Shown here piece by piece: positions 27,390 through 36,487 of a stretch of 64,000 nucleotides of DNA. The DNA is from Saltatorellus ferox (lineage in GTDB: Bacteria; Planctomycetota; UBA1135; GCA-002686595): the NCBI GenBank assembly GCA_007751475.1, contig CP036434.1, forward strand, positions 434,001 to 498,000, written 5' to 3'. The notes beneath the pieces were generated by a model. It saw only the letters and a list, made by a program, of their open reading frames with translations. It made no database searches and was not told the origin of the DNA. The position numbers and the translations under genes were made by a program. The stretch's first letter is position 1, and each line of letters starts with the position of its first letter.

Positions 27390-28252
27390 TTCAGGGTCAC
27401 GGGGTGCCGCTCGCCGCTCCAGAATTTCGTCTGGATTTTGTCCGGGCCCACCTTCCCGGTTTCCTCGCGGAGTTCGAGGACGAGCACGGCGGTCGTTCCC
27501 TGCCGCAGTACGTCATCCAGGAATTCGAGGCTCTACTCGAATGCGGCGATCCAGCGTTCGGCGTCAGCCGTCTCCGCTGCCCCTCCTGCGCAACGGACAC
27601 GATGGTGCCGTTCTCCTGTAAGGGTCGAAGGTTCTGTTCCTCCTGCGGCGGGCGCCAGATGGCGCAGACGGCCGCGCACCTCGTCGACAGGGTCTTCCCC
27701 GATGTTGATGTGCGCCAGTGGGTACTCACGGTCCCCAGGCCGCTACGCCTGGCGATGGCGATGAACGCGGAGCTCTGCCGAGAGGTCACGCGGGCACACA
27801 TTCGCGCGGTCTCTGCCTCCTACAAACGCCGCGGACAAGTGACCCTGGATCGTCAGCAGCAACAAGTGCAAGGCGACCCTGAGGGCGACCCAGAGAGCGA
27901 GCCAGAGAAAGCCGCACCTTCCGTTCCTGACTCCCCGGTCCGGCTCGACGTTGGCGCCGTGAACTCGACGCAGCGCTTGGAACCCTCGTTGGGTCTAAAT
28001 CTTCACTTCCACTCCCTCGACCCGATCGCACTCGGTCTGCCCCTACGCAAAGGCGACGAACCCCCTTGGGAGTACGCGGACGCGGGCGCTGATGAGCAGC
28101 CGCTTCTCGATTTTGGCGACGCGCGTGATAATGGGTTCTTTTCGGCCCTGAAGGCTGCCTCGGTGAAGTCACTGGTGCCCTGCACCTGGACCGAAGGGCG
28201 CCACGTGATCTACGTACGTCCCTTCACCAAGAGCGCCTTCCCCCGGGTCTGA
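27390..28252 (+). mobile_element. IS91-family transposase, N-terminal piece with internal deletion
   Basis: The frame begins without its own start inside PEFRLDFVRAHLPGFLAEFE. It contains the zinc-binding region CPSCATDTMVPFSCKGRRFC followed by SSCGGR, then QWVLTVPRPLR and the HxH motif in GLNLHFHSLD. Directly after HFHSL it jumps to DPIALGLPLRKGDE, which in the 37041 copy lies well downstream, so the stretch of the Y2 transposase domain just after the HxH motif is deleted. It loses similarity after VKSLVP (about 28178). Not functional. Confidence 0.75.
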
Positions 28253-28360
28253 GTCTCCGGGATGACAGCCGCCCAAGCATCCCACGAGAGCAAGCGCCCA
28301 CGCTGCATGCCTGAACGGACGGTGTCCCCGGATGCTTCGTCCTCGTCGTCGGAGCGCTCT

Positions 28361-30712
28361 TCATCGGCCACCGTCCTTGGACAACTGGATCTCCAGGGTC
28401 TTGGCGCCGTTGACCAGTTCAAGCGTGCTTAGGTTCAGCGACTGGCGCCCTCGCCAGCCCGCGCCCTCGGCCTCGACCCAGTAGTCCCCTGGCCCCACGC
28501 CGAATTGGGTCGTATAGACGGGTCGGATCGACTGCCTTCGGCATGAGAAGGAAGCGACCTCTCCGGAGCTCGAGAAGAGCGTGAATCGTATTCGCTCGTG
28601 CTCTGGCATTTCCGCAGGCGGATAGGCGGCAATCTGCACGAGCTCACCAGGATGGAGCACAACTTCAGCGCTCACTTCGTGGGTTGAGCCAACGGACACA
28701 TCGACAGCGCTCGTCGCGTATCCCTTAGCCGTCACGGTCAGCGAGTACTCGCCGAGGGGGACCCTCCCTGAATTGCCGAGGCCGTCAGCAACCAAGAACT
28801 TCGCGCACGTGTTGCCCTTTCTGTCAATCAGCGAGGCGAGAGCAGCGGAGCACCCATCCTCACCGGTGGCCACAACCTGGACCGACACGGCTCCTCCCTC
28901 TTCAACCGTGAGATCGCCAATGTCGATTTCTCCCCCCACGGCATCGAATCCGCGGAAGATGCCTCGGGCATGATCGGAGTCCTGAACGATGATGGAGAAC
29001 TGTCCACGGGGCACGCGTGGGAATGAGAATTCCCCGTTCCGGCCTGAGTAGCTGGCCGGACTGTTGGACTCCACAACAGAAGAAAGCCCGACAAGGGCGC
29101 CGGGGACGGGCGCACCGGCCGAATCGACGACCCTCCCGAAGACTCGCGAGTCGGTAATCTTCGACCGCATGAGCAAGCCGACGTCGTCGGTCGTTCGACA
29201 CGTCAGGGCGACTCGCCGGTAGCCCTTCGCAGAGGCGATCATCGACATGATCCAACGCGGGTCACAGTTCGGAACGCTGAAGCTCCCGTCTTCGCCCGAC
29301 GCACTGATCCACTGCCATGGCAAGACATGGCCGGCTTCGTCCTTGAAGTTCACAGAGACCTCAGCGCCAGGGACGGCGCTTCGCTTCTCGTCGAAGACCT
29401 CGCCCATGACAGGATCGCTCATCTCGAGGACGACTTCGGTCAGCGATTCAGCCGCGTTGTTGTCGTAGGTAAAGCGCGCGTTGCCCTTCGCCGCATGCCG
29501 GGCCCAGCCCATCCCAGTCCGGGTCCGAAGCTGGGTGACGACGAAGCGCCCGTCTTCACCGCTAAAGACCTCCGACATCTCTCCATCCTCGTCGTAGACA
29601 CCCACCTGAGCCCCATTCACGGGGTTGCCCTGGTGATCCAGCACAACCCCCGAGAGCTCGAAGCTCGCCTCGAGTTCCATTGTCAGAGACGGTATCGCCC
29701 CCTCGTCAACGACGAGGGTGCGCGTTTGATTCTGGTGGCCTTCAAGGCGAGCCTCGACCAAAGTCGTCGTGGCGCAGACGTCCTCAAGGACCACAATCCC
29801 ATCCTCCCCCGTTCGACCCACTTGACTGTCGGGTCCGAACCGCTGCCTCACGGGGCTGTACTGGTCGAGCGCACCAGCAACAACGACGCACCCGGCTGCA
29901 GGCTTGCCATTGGAATCGAGCACGAGGACCTGCAGTGACCCCGCGCGATCCAGGACAAGATTCACGGTCTCCGTGTCGCCCGCGTGAATCCAGAGGTTGT
30001 GCGAGGAAGCCCCGAAACCGGGCGCGTAGGCAACGACTGTGGTGTCTCCAGCCTCAACGGCAAGCTCATACTCACCCGTGGCGCTTGCTTCGGCAGCCGG
30101 AAGGCGGCTGCCATCAACGATGGGGGCAGAGAAAGCAATCGTTGCGCCTGGAATGGGCCTCCCATCCCTCGAAGTGACCTTCCCGTTGATCGTGCCCTCG
30201 AGGGACGTCTCAACCTCCACGGTCGAGGTCTGCCCTACGCGGATGTGAACGTTGCGGAAGAAGTCTGGCAGCTGGCTGAGGCGCAAGACCCAAGACCCTG
30301 GAGCCAGCCGGAGCTTCGCTTGCCCGCTTGCATCGAGATCGAACCGGACTCGATCGTGGCGCTGCCCCTGCCGCTCAGGGAAGAACAACTCCCCAGCTAT
30401 TTCCTTCGGAACAGACGGACCGTGAACTTTGACCGTGAGATCGAGGATGCCGCTTTCCTCGACCTCGTCCTGCAACAGGACTGACGCGGACGATCCGTCA
30501 GGTTCAGAAGCAGGCTCCGCTGCAACAGAGGATCTCGTCCCGGGCGCATCCTCGCTCATGCTGACGACGTTGCCGAACTGACCGGCTGTCTTTCGCCGAA
30601 TGCCGTCCTCGCCGCCATCCACAGCGCCCCGAGCCAAGACGATCATTGCAAGGACCCCTAGCGCCGCGAGAGCAGCGAAGATCAAGAAACCTTTAGAGCG
30701 AGAAAGCAGCAA
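28361..30712 (-). CDS. Large carboxypeptidase-regulatory-like membrane-anchored protein
   Basis: 783 residues from TTG at 30712. A transmembrane anchor (GFLIFAALAALGVLAMIVLA) is followed by an acidic/serine-rich linker and seven or so beta-sandwich repeats with the pattern VxGxVxDxxGxPVxGAxVxV...GEDGRFxVxxL (for example FELSGVVLDHQGNPVNGAQV, RVFGRVVDSAGAPVPGALVG). The body is extracytoplasmic and probably structural or adhesive. An inverted IS91 end lies immediately before the first codon, so the natural start and promoter were probably replaced by element DNA; the TTG itself is the first codon after the element terminus. Expression is doubtful. Confidence 0.72.
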   Translation of the reverse strand: MLLSRSKGFLIFAALAALGVLAMIVLARGAVDGGEDGIRRKTAGQFGNVVSMSEDAPGTRSSVAAEPASEPDGSSASVLLQDEVEESGILDLTVKVHGPSVPKEIAGELFFPERQGQRHDRVRFDLDASGQAKLRLAPGSWVLRLSQLPDFFRNVHIRVGQTSTVEVETSLEGTINGKVTSRDGRPIPGATIAFSAPIVDGSRLPAAEASATGEYELAVEAGDTTVVAYAPGFGASSHNLWIHAGDTETVNLVLDRAGSLQVLVLDSNGKPAAGCVVVAGALDQYSPVRQRFGPDSQVGRTGEDGIVVLEDVCATTTLVEARLEGHQNQTRTLVVDEGAIPSLTMELEASFELSGVVLDHQGNPVNGAQVGVYDEDGEMSEVFSGEDGRFVVTQLRTRTGMGWARHAAKGNARFTYDNNAAESLTEVVLEMSDPVMGEVFDEKRSAVPGAEVSVNFKDEAGHVLPWQWISASGEDGSFSVPNCDPRWIMSMIASAKGYRRVALTCRTTDDVGLLMRSKITDSRVFGRVVDSAGAPVPGALVGLSSVVESNSPASYSGRNGEFSFPRVPRGQFSIIVQDSDHARGIFRGFDAVGGEIDIGDLTVEEGGAVSVQVVATGEDGCSAALASLIDRKGNTCAKFLVADGLGNSGRVPLGEYSLTVTAKGYATSAVDVSVGSTHEVSAEVVLHPGELVQIAAYPPAEMPEHERIRFTLFSSSGEVASFSCRRQSIRPVYTTQFGVGPGDYWVEAEGAGWRGRQSLNLSTLELVNGAKTLEIQLSKDGGR

Positions 30713-30930
30713 CGGATAGGAAGTCCAAGCGGGGTGTCGACACGCGCCTCACCGTAGCCTGAGGCCCGATTGCGCGCCACCTCCCTTCCCCACCGAGCAC
30801 ACGGTCGCGCCCGAGTGCCCATCGAGCACCTTGCTGAGCTCACCACTCCCGGTTCTGTCTCTGCGACCGACACCACCGGTTCGCTTCACCACTACCGACA
30901 GGCAGCACCCTCCCCAAGAGTGCTGGCTGA
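30713..30930 (-). mobile_element. Inverted IS91-family 3' end
   Basis: On the minus strand this matches the tail that follows the IS91 transposases: a hairpin region (GCCAGCACTC...GGGTGCTG near 30905-30925), GGTGAAGCGAACCGGTGG, then CGACACCCCGCTTGGACTTC and CTATCCG at 30713. Element DNA ends exactly there, next to the TTG of the regulatory-like protein gene. With the plus-strand end at 31860-32126 it brackets the C-terminal transposase piece as an inverted pair. Confidence 0.7.
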
Positions 30931-31859
30931 GCTCATTTCTGCCCCTACGCAAAGGGGACGAACCCCCTTGCGAGTACGCGGACGCGGGCGCGGATGAGTC
31001 ACCGCTGCTCGACTTCGGGGATGCGCGTGAGGGTTCCCTCTTCCCAGGCCTGAAAGCGGCATCAGTGAAGTCGCTGATTCCGTTGGGAGAGGCCGCAGGC
31101 CGCCCGCTGAAGCGCCTCATCGACCCTGATCTTGCCAGGGCGTTCCACTCGTCGGGTTGGGGGAGTCAGTACGTGCCGCCTCCACTGGTGGTGAATGCTG
31201 ACGGGTTCTCGTTGCGTGCGCTGATCCGGAAGGGCCAGCGGGCGCAACTGGAGAAGCTCTGCCGCTACGTGACAAGACCCGCCATCAGTCTGGAACGCTT
31301 CGATGTCCGTCCCGATGGGATGGTCTCGTGGCTGCTGCGCAAGGCCTGGCGTGATGGGACCAAAGGTTTCGTCATGACGCCGTATCAGTTCATGGCTCGA
31401 CTGGCGGCGCTCGCGCCGCATCCGCGCGAGCATCAGCTGACGTATCAGGGAGTGCTAGCCCGGGCCTCATCATTGCGTGATCTGGTGGTGCCGCGTCCGG
31501 TGGTTCGGAAGGAGCCGAAGGATGTGGACGTCGCCGATGAAGACGCCGCGAAGAGTGCGGGGGAGCCGAGGAAGGACCAGAGGTACATCCGCTGGGCAGA
31601 TCTTCTGAAGCGGGTGTTTTCGGAAGATGTTCTCAAGCGCCCGCGCTGCCGCGGGCGCAGGCACATGATCTCCGTGATCACAGATCCGGAGACAGCGCGG
31701 AAGGTGCTGGAGGGGGTGAGAGCGGCGGCGAGGAGATCATCCGACTCGCTGGGTGAGGGAGCCCCGTCATCGCCAGGGCCGAGCCATTCCCAACCGGCAG
31801 AGCCCGAGGTCCGAATACCCATGCCGCCTCGACAGGGGCGGCTGGATTTCGGGAAGTAG
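30931..31859 (+). mobile_element. IS91-family transposase, C-terminal piece
   Basis: The frame from about 30935 reads LPLRKGDEPPCEYADAGADE and runs without a break to RIPMPPRQGRLDFGK at 31859, including QLEKLCRYVTRPAI, WRDGTKGFVMTPYQFMARLA and HPREHQLTYQGVLA. This is the second half of the Y2 transposase domain and the C-terminal part with CRGRRHMISVITD. The zinc-binding and HxH parts are absent. The join to the inverted 3' end lies at about 30930. Confidence 0.78.
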
Positions 31860-32126
31860 GGCGCAGCAGCAAAGCGTCGCGCGGGCCGTCGGGTTCGATG
31901 AAATGGACACAGCCAGCAACCTTGCGGAGGGTGCTGGCGTCGAGTCGTGGTGAAGCGAACCGGCGGTGCCGTTCGTAGAGGGGGAAATCGGGCGAGTTCG
32001 GCTCAACGAAGAGCCCGATGGCCGCTCGGGAGCTGCGGTGTGCCCTGTACGGGAGGGGGTGGTGCAGAATCGGGCTTCAGGCCAGGGTGACGGCTGTGGT
32101 GACACCCCGCTTGGACTACCTATCCG
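31860..32126 (+). mobile_element. IS91-family 3' non-coding end
   Basis: Follows the transposase stop. It has a hairpin (AGCCAGCA ... GTGCTGGC, 31910-31940), the GGTGAAGCGAACCGGCGG and GGGGAAATCGGGCGAGTTCG words shared with the other ends, and finishes CTTGGACTACCTATCCG at 32126. About 190 bases without a gene follow, up to 32316. Confidence 0.7.
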
Positions 32127-32316
32127 TCGTCTCAAAGCCCGTGCTGTTCACCGCGATGACGGCAATGGGAAGTGTCAACGGGAGTAAGTGGGGAGCGGAT
32201 TGGAGTGTCATGACCTGGTGCACCCGGAGTCAACGCCGCAGGACACAGGTGAGTGCCACGGGACCGTCAAGGATGGCCCCCCAGGCCGTTGGCCCCGGGG
32301 AGCTGATGCTGTTTCC

Positions 32317-33921
32317 TCAGGGCTGAACGGTCAGTGCGACGCCGTTGGTCACGTTGTAGCCGCTGCCGCAAGGACCGCCCGCGTCTCTGTACCAGGCCTG
32401 CACGGCGATGGTCTGTCCGACCGGCCAGCTGTTGTCCTGGATCAAGCCCCCGAGATTGATCTGTCCTGCTGTGTCGCTCACGGTGATGCTGATTCTGCGA
32501 AGCGCGCCACCGGTGATCCGGCTACCGTCGCCCTGGGCCGCGGGCGCTGTCAGAATATCTGTGCCTGAGAAGAAGATGGCCAGGGCATTGGGGTTCAGCC
32601 CCCGTGCGATCAGGCCGAAGTCGTTGGCCGCGGCGGAGTCCGAGCCGCAACCGACCAGGTGGCCGCCATAGCCTCTGGAATTGCGGCAGCCTTCCTCGCG
32701 AATGACCGCAGTGCTATTGGTGCATGGGCAAGCGCCACTGAAGCCGATCGATTCGTACTCGAAGTCGTGCTCCTGGAAGACCTGAATGACACCAGCGTTG
32801 CCCAGTGGTACGTCAAAGGCCCGTGATCCGACCAGGACCGTGTCGCCGTCCACGGCCACGGAGGACGCGACCTGCTGGGCGTTGAACGAGCGTGCCGGGC
32901 TGAGCGCCTTGGAGAACGAGAACATCCCGGTGGCATCGGCGGAGTAGACTGCGCCCAGCCCAGTGCCGGCCGCGCTTGAGTAGCCGGCGGCGACGAGCCT
33001 TGACCCCGTGAGGTCAAGTTTGATCCCGAGACTGGTCAGGGCCACATCGGACCCCAGGAGTCGCTGAGAAATGAGCCAGAAACCGAACTGTTGCTCCCAG
33101 ACCTCGATGAGTTGGTTCTCGGCAATCGCGGCACGAGGGGTTGGTCCTTCCAGATCAAGATCCACTGTGAGTCCGAATTGTCGAACATTCCCCGGGGCTT
33201 GGGAGATCACGTCGGTCGCGTGCGTCCACGTCTGCGTGGCGGAATCAAGCTCGTAGAAGTGTGCCTTTCCAGCAGCAGTTGCTCCTCCTACTCCAGTGTT
33301 CGGAGCCCCAACGAGCAAGTACGGGCCGTCCAAGGCAACTGCGTGGCCGAATACCGCAGCGGGCGCCGGAGACGGCTGGTAGATCGTCTGCTGAAACGTC
33401 CAGTCTCCGGCGATGAGTCGATACAGGTGAACGGCACCTGCATCTGATCCATGCGTGTTGTCCTTGCGAGCCCCCACAGCGATCCAGTCGCCTCCGAGTG
33501 CGACGTCGAATCCGAACTCGTCCCCCGGCATCGGAGCAGGAGCCTGGATCGGAGTCGGGTCGAAGCCCCAGACGCCCGCGGTGCGATCGAACACCAGGAC
33601 GCGATCATCGGCGGCCAGCCCGCTGACGACGGCGCGATCTCCCTCCAGCTCCAGCGCCTGGCCCATGTTGCTGGGGAATCCACTGACGTTCGGCAGGAAC
33701 ACATCTGTCGGCGCATTCCCCGGGGCCGACAGGTCGAAGAAGGCGACCCCGCCAAAGGACCCCGCTGCGGCCACGAGGTCGCCGTCAATGGACGCCTCCT
33801 TGCCCAGACCGAAGCCTGGGTTTCCTGTGGCGTAGAGGTCATGGCATTGGGAGAAGCGCTGTGCGGAGGCAGACGCCGGGGCGAGTGCGAACAACAAGAG
33901 CGTGAATGTGATGCGATCCAT
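32317..33921 (-). CDS. Secreted FG-GAP/integrin-like protein with shared C-terminal module
   Basis: 534 residues. A signal peptide (MDRITFTLLLFALAPASASA) is followed by seven repeats of the FG-GAP type lacking strict calcium loops (for example DEFGFDVALGGDWIAVGARK, AVFGHAVALDGPYLLVGAPN, QQVASSVAVDGDTVLVGSRA), so a beta-propeller. Residues 400-534 are the recurring C-terminal module ending QAWYRDAGGPCGSGYNVTN. Probably extracellular; the function is not otherwise known. Confidence 0.78.
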   Translation of the reverse strand: MDRITFTLLLFALAPASASAQRFSQCHDLYATGNPGFGLGKEASIDGDLVAAAGSFGGVAFFDLSAPGNAPTDVFLPNVSGFPSNMGQALELEGDRAVVSGLAADDRVLVFDRTAGVWGFDPTPIQAPAPMPGDEFGFDVALGGDWIAVGARKDNTHGSDAGAVHLYRLIAGDWTFQQTIYQPSPAPAAVFGHAVALDGPYLLVGAPNTGVGGATAAGKAHFYELDSATQTWTHATDVISQAPGNVRQFGLTVDLDLEGPTPRAAIAENQLIEVWEQQFGFWLISQRLLGSDVALTSLGIKLDLTGSRLVAAGYSSAAGTGLGAVYSADATGMFSFSKALSPARSFNAQQVASSVAVDGDTVLVGSRAFDVPLGNAGVIQVFQEHDFEYESIGFSGACPCTNSTAVIREEGCRNSRGYGGHLVGCGSDSAAANDFGLIARGLNPNALAIFFSGTDILTAPAAQGDGSRITGGALRRISITVSDTAGQINLGGLIQDNSWPVGQTIAVQAWYRDAGGPCGSGYNVTNGVALTVQP

Positions 33922-33969
33922 GGAAGAGTCCGTGTTAGAGAGAGTCAGGGTTCGAGAGAAAGACGTGAG

Positions 33970-34959
33970 CTAGAGCTCCTGTATCACTGCGCGCAAGCCG
34001 GGTGATGGGATGGCCGCGCAGCAGGGCGCACCGCCGCGGTAGGCCCCGGGAAACGGCGGGAACGCAGTCGCCTCCACGCCCACGACGTGAAACGCCGGTA
34101 TGCCCATCCGCCGGAGCTCCAGTCGTTCTTTCCGCGAAGGCTCGGGATAGACTTCATTGAGGAGGACGAGCCCTTCCCAGAGCGCTGACAGGTGTCCCGC
34201 GAGCGCCCGGCGGCTGGCCACATTGACGAGTAGTGCGCACTGTCCCCGGAGAGACTCGGGCAGCGTCGACTGGTTGGACTTCGGATCGACCGCGTGAACC
34301 TCACGACCCTGAAGTTGCACCTTGAGGCGTGTTCCGATGTAGCCGCTCGCGCCAAGCAAGATCACCGGCGTGTCCTCGTCATGGCCGACTTGCGCGGACA
34401 CCTTGGCAATGGCATCCGCCACGACAAGAACCGTTGTTTGCGCCTCTTGTCCGTCGTGAGGAACGTCGTTCTTCTCCATTACCCCGGGCAGGATTCCGGA
34501 GAACGTCAGGTGCTCGGCCTGGAGCTCTCGCTGAATCGCCTGTGCTCGACGGAGAAGGGTCTCGAGGCAGTTCTTGGTCGCCACGCGAACTTCGTCCTCG
34601 AAGGAGCTGATCGCGCAAACCACGCACCACCGGCCTTCCTGCTTGATGAGCATGACGGGGAACGGGCTCCATTTCCGACGTGGTATCGTTCTCGGATAGA
34701 CGATCGCCGCCGCGTACCTCTCCGTGGCCGGGTACATCACGAAGACAGACGCGACCCACCCGAATCGACGGTTCAAGAGACCAAAGGCTCGTCGGACAGG
34801 ACGATTGACGCAAAGGCCGATCGCGAGAACGGCAACGCGCGTGGCGTGCGTTTGCAAAGATCGCTTCCATCTCCCTGAGCGCAAGGAGGGCCTGGCCCGG
34901 GAAGCAGACCTGGTCGGGCCCATCGAGTCCTGGGCGGGAGAGATTGCGGTGATAGGCAT
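33970..34959 (-). CDS. NAD(P)-binding Rossmann-fold protein of unknown function
   Basis: Up to 329 residues. The C-terminal half has a dinucleotide-binding loop TPVILLGASGYIGTRL (GxxGxxG type) followed by an acidic/polar strand end, VDPKSNQSTL, and CALLVNVASRRALAGHL, like dehydrogenases of the shikimate or saccharopine type. The N-terminal half (FGWVASVFVMYPATERYAAA, SSFEDEVRVATKNCLETLLR) is not one I recognise. It could be an aldehyde-forming or amino-acid-derived dehydrogenase. The true start is uncertain: no ribosome-binding site precedes the ATG at 34959. It lies upstream of, and divergent from, the second LuxR-type regulator. Confidence 0.55.
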   Translation of the reverse strand: MPITAISPAQDSMGPTRSASRARPSLRSGRWKRSLQTHATRVAVLAIGLCVNRPVRRAFGLLNRRFGWVASVFVMYPATERYAAAIVYPRTIPRRKWSPFPVMLIKQEGRWCVVCAISSFEDEVRVATKNCLETLLRRAQAIQRELQAEHLTFSGILPGVMEKNDVPHDGQEAQTTVLVVADAIAKVSAQVGHDEDTPVILLGASGYIGTRLKVQLQGREVHAVDPKSNQSTLPESLRGQCALLVNVASRRALAGHLSALWEGLVLLNEVYPEPSRKERLELRRMGIPAFHVVGVEATAFPPFPGAYRGGAPCCAAIPSPGLRAVIQEL

Positions 34960-35298
34960 CGACGATGGTGTTCGCTGTTCAGCTCGTGGCTGTGATTTGA
35001 TCTGGTCCGGACGAGAACGTTGTCCCGCTCGAGTGCTTGATGGGCTGTTCGTTCCTGCGCACGTAACTGCTGACTCAGGACCGCCAATTTTCTACTTTCT
35101 AGTGCGGGGCCTGATGACTCGCTGACGCCGAGCGCGAGCGCATATGCTTGCGATCTCTCACAACCACGTCGTCTCGACGATCGTGGCCGTCTATCATTCG
35201 CCGAGCGACTTGCTGACGAACGAACACCCGCAAGCGAAACGAGCGGTCGCGGTTGAAAGACAGGACGCGAAGAAGCATGCATAGATTCGACTCCCATA
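34960..35298. other. Intergenic region upstream of LuxR copy B
   Basis: About 340 bases with only a low-complexity minus-strand frame that has no family resemblance and overlaps the neighbouring gene. I do not call a gene here. The conserved regulatory block begins at its right edge. Confidence 0.4.
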
Positions 35299-35343
35299 GA
35301 ATCCGCTCATCCACGTGCATTATCGACCCCCCTGATCAGGGGG
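35299..35343 (+). promoter_or_regulatory. Conserved upstream block with G/C palindrome before LuxR copy B
   Basis: GAATCCGCTCA (35299-35309), 17 bases, then the palindrome CCCCCCTGATCAGGGGG (35327-35343), 49 bases before the start codon. The order, gap and distance to the start match the block upstream of LuxR copy A, while the surrounding DNA differs. A binding site for the regulators themselves is the simplest idea. Confidence 0.6.
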
Positions 35344-35392
35344 TCAGCCTCCCGATGGTGCTCTGCGTCGGGGCTCGCACCCCGAAACAACA

Positions 35393-36457
35393 ATGACCTC
35401 GCCGCTACCATCAGCCATCCTTCGTAGCCTGATCGACGCCATTTCGGACCTACACTCGATCAACGGCGCCGAGGAGTTCTCCGCTCGTGCGATCCGTACG
35501 AGTAACGCGATCGTCCCAGGGGAGCTCAACGTCTACACGGAGATCGATCCTGCTTCGAGCCGAGTCGAATTCGCGGCAGACGATGGTCACGCTGCACTAG
35601 CCGCAGTGAAATCGGACTTCCTTCGTCTTCAGCATCAGCACCCCGGCATCCAACGTCAGCGCCTGAATGGAGACTTCGGAGTCCATACGGTCTCCCGGCT
35701 ATTGACGAACCGGGAGTGGAAGGCTCTGGATCTCTACCATCACGTCTACGCGAAGATGGGAGTGGAGGATCAAGTGGTCGTCTGTGCTCCCATGCCGGCC
35801 CCCATGGCCCTCGGCGTCACGATTAGCCGCAGCCGACGTGGATTCAAGAGCGCGGAGGTCGGCGCGCTTGAGATCTACGAGAAGCACTTCACCCACGCCT
35901 TCGAATTGGAGCAGCGCTTCGCCGACTGGGTCTGGCTTGCAGACAACCTTGCGCAGTCGCGGAACTCACGGGAGGGCTTTGCGATCGCGAATAGTGATGG
36001 AGCGGTTCAGATCGCGTGTCCAACGACTGAGCTTCTCTTGGCGCGCTACTTCCCGATCAAGCGACTGGGAACGCGCCACCTACCGGAGTCACTTCTCGAC
36101 CGAATCAAGCGCCTCTCAAGTACCGAAGAGTCACGCCTTCACACGTCAACTGTGGTGAGAGTCCTCCGCGGAGAACACGAGCTTCGGATCGACCTTCGAC
36201 GCCAGGCACGACTCAACCGGTGGATCCTCCGATTCGAGGAACAGACCCCCAAGATCAGGCGCCGTCGTGAGGCCGAGGCGTTCTCTCCACGCCTCAAGAG
36301 CGTCGTCGACCTCCTACGCGAGGGACACTCCGAGAAGGCGATCGCACACGAGCTCGCCTTGGCGGCGACAACCGTCCACGACTACGTCAAACAGATCTTC
36401 AAACGTCTTGGGGTTCACTCACGAAGTGAGTTCATGGCGCTGTGGATCGACCGTTAG
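35393..36457 (+). CDS. LuxR-type transcriptional regulator (copy B)
   Basis: 354 residues from ATG at 35393. The C-terminal GerE-type helix-turn-helix reads FSPRLKSVVDLLREGHSEKA, IAHELALAATTVHDYVKQIF, KRLGVHSRSEFMALW. The N-terminal region (residues 1-280) is colinear with copy A at 4340-5416, including FLRLQHQHPGIQRQR and PMALGVTISRSRRGFKSAE, and looks like a GAF/PAS-type sensor. No receiver or acyl-homoserine-lactone binding signature is visible. Loci of this type may sense a small molecule; the ligand is unknown. It sits near a divergent Rossmann-fold gene and upstream of a truncated Sel1 gene. Confidence 0.85.
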   Translation: MTSPLPSAILRSLIDAISDLHSINGAEEFSARAIRTSNAIVPGELNVYTEIDPASSRVEFAADDGHAALAAVKSDFLRLQHQHPGIQRQRLNGDFGVHTVSRLLTNREWKALDLYHHVYAKMGVEDQVVVCAPMPAPMALGVTISRSRRGFKSAEVGALEIYEKHFTHAFELEQRFADWVWLADNLAQSRNSREGFAIANSDGAVQIACPTTELLLARYFPIKRLGTRHLPESLLDRIKRLSSTEESRLHTSTVVRVLRGEHELRIDLRRQARLNRWILRFEEQTPKIRRRREAEAFSPRLKSVVDLLREGHSEKAIAHELALAATTVHDYVKQIFKRLGVHSRSEFMALWIDR

Positions 36458-36487
36458 GGACCGGCAACGCACACGTGTGGTGGTTCA

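Noticed and set aside
34773..35297. Minus-strand frame of 174 codons between the Rossmann gene and LuxR copy B
   Set aside because: It overlaps the neighbouring gene and the conserved upstream block; composition is Ser/Arg-rich with no family resemblance or ribosome-binding site.
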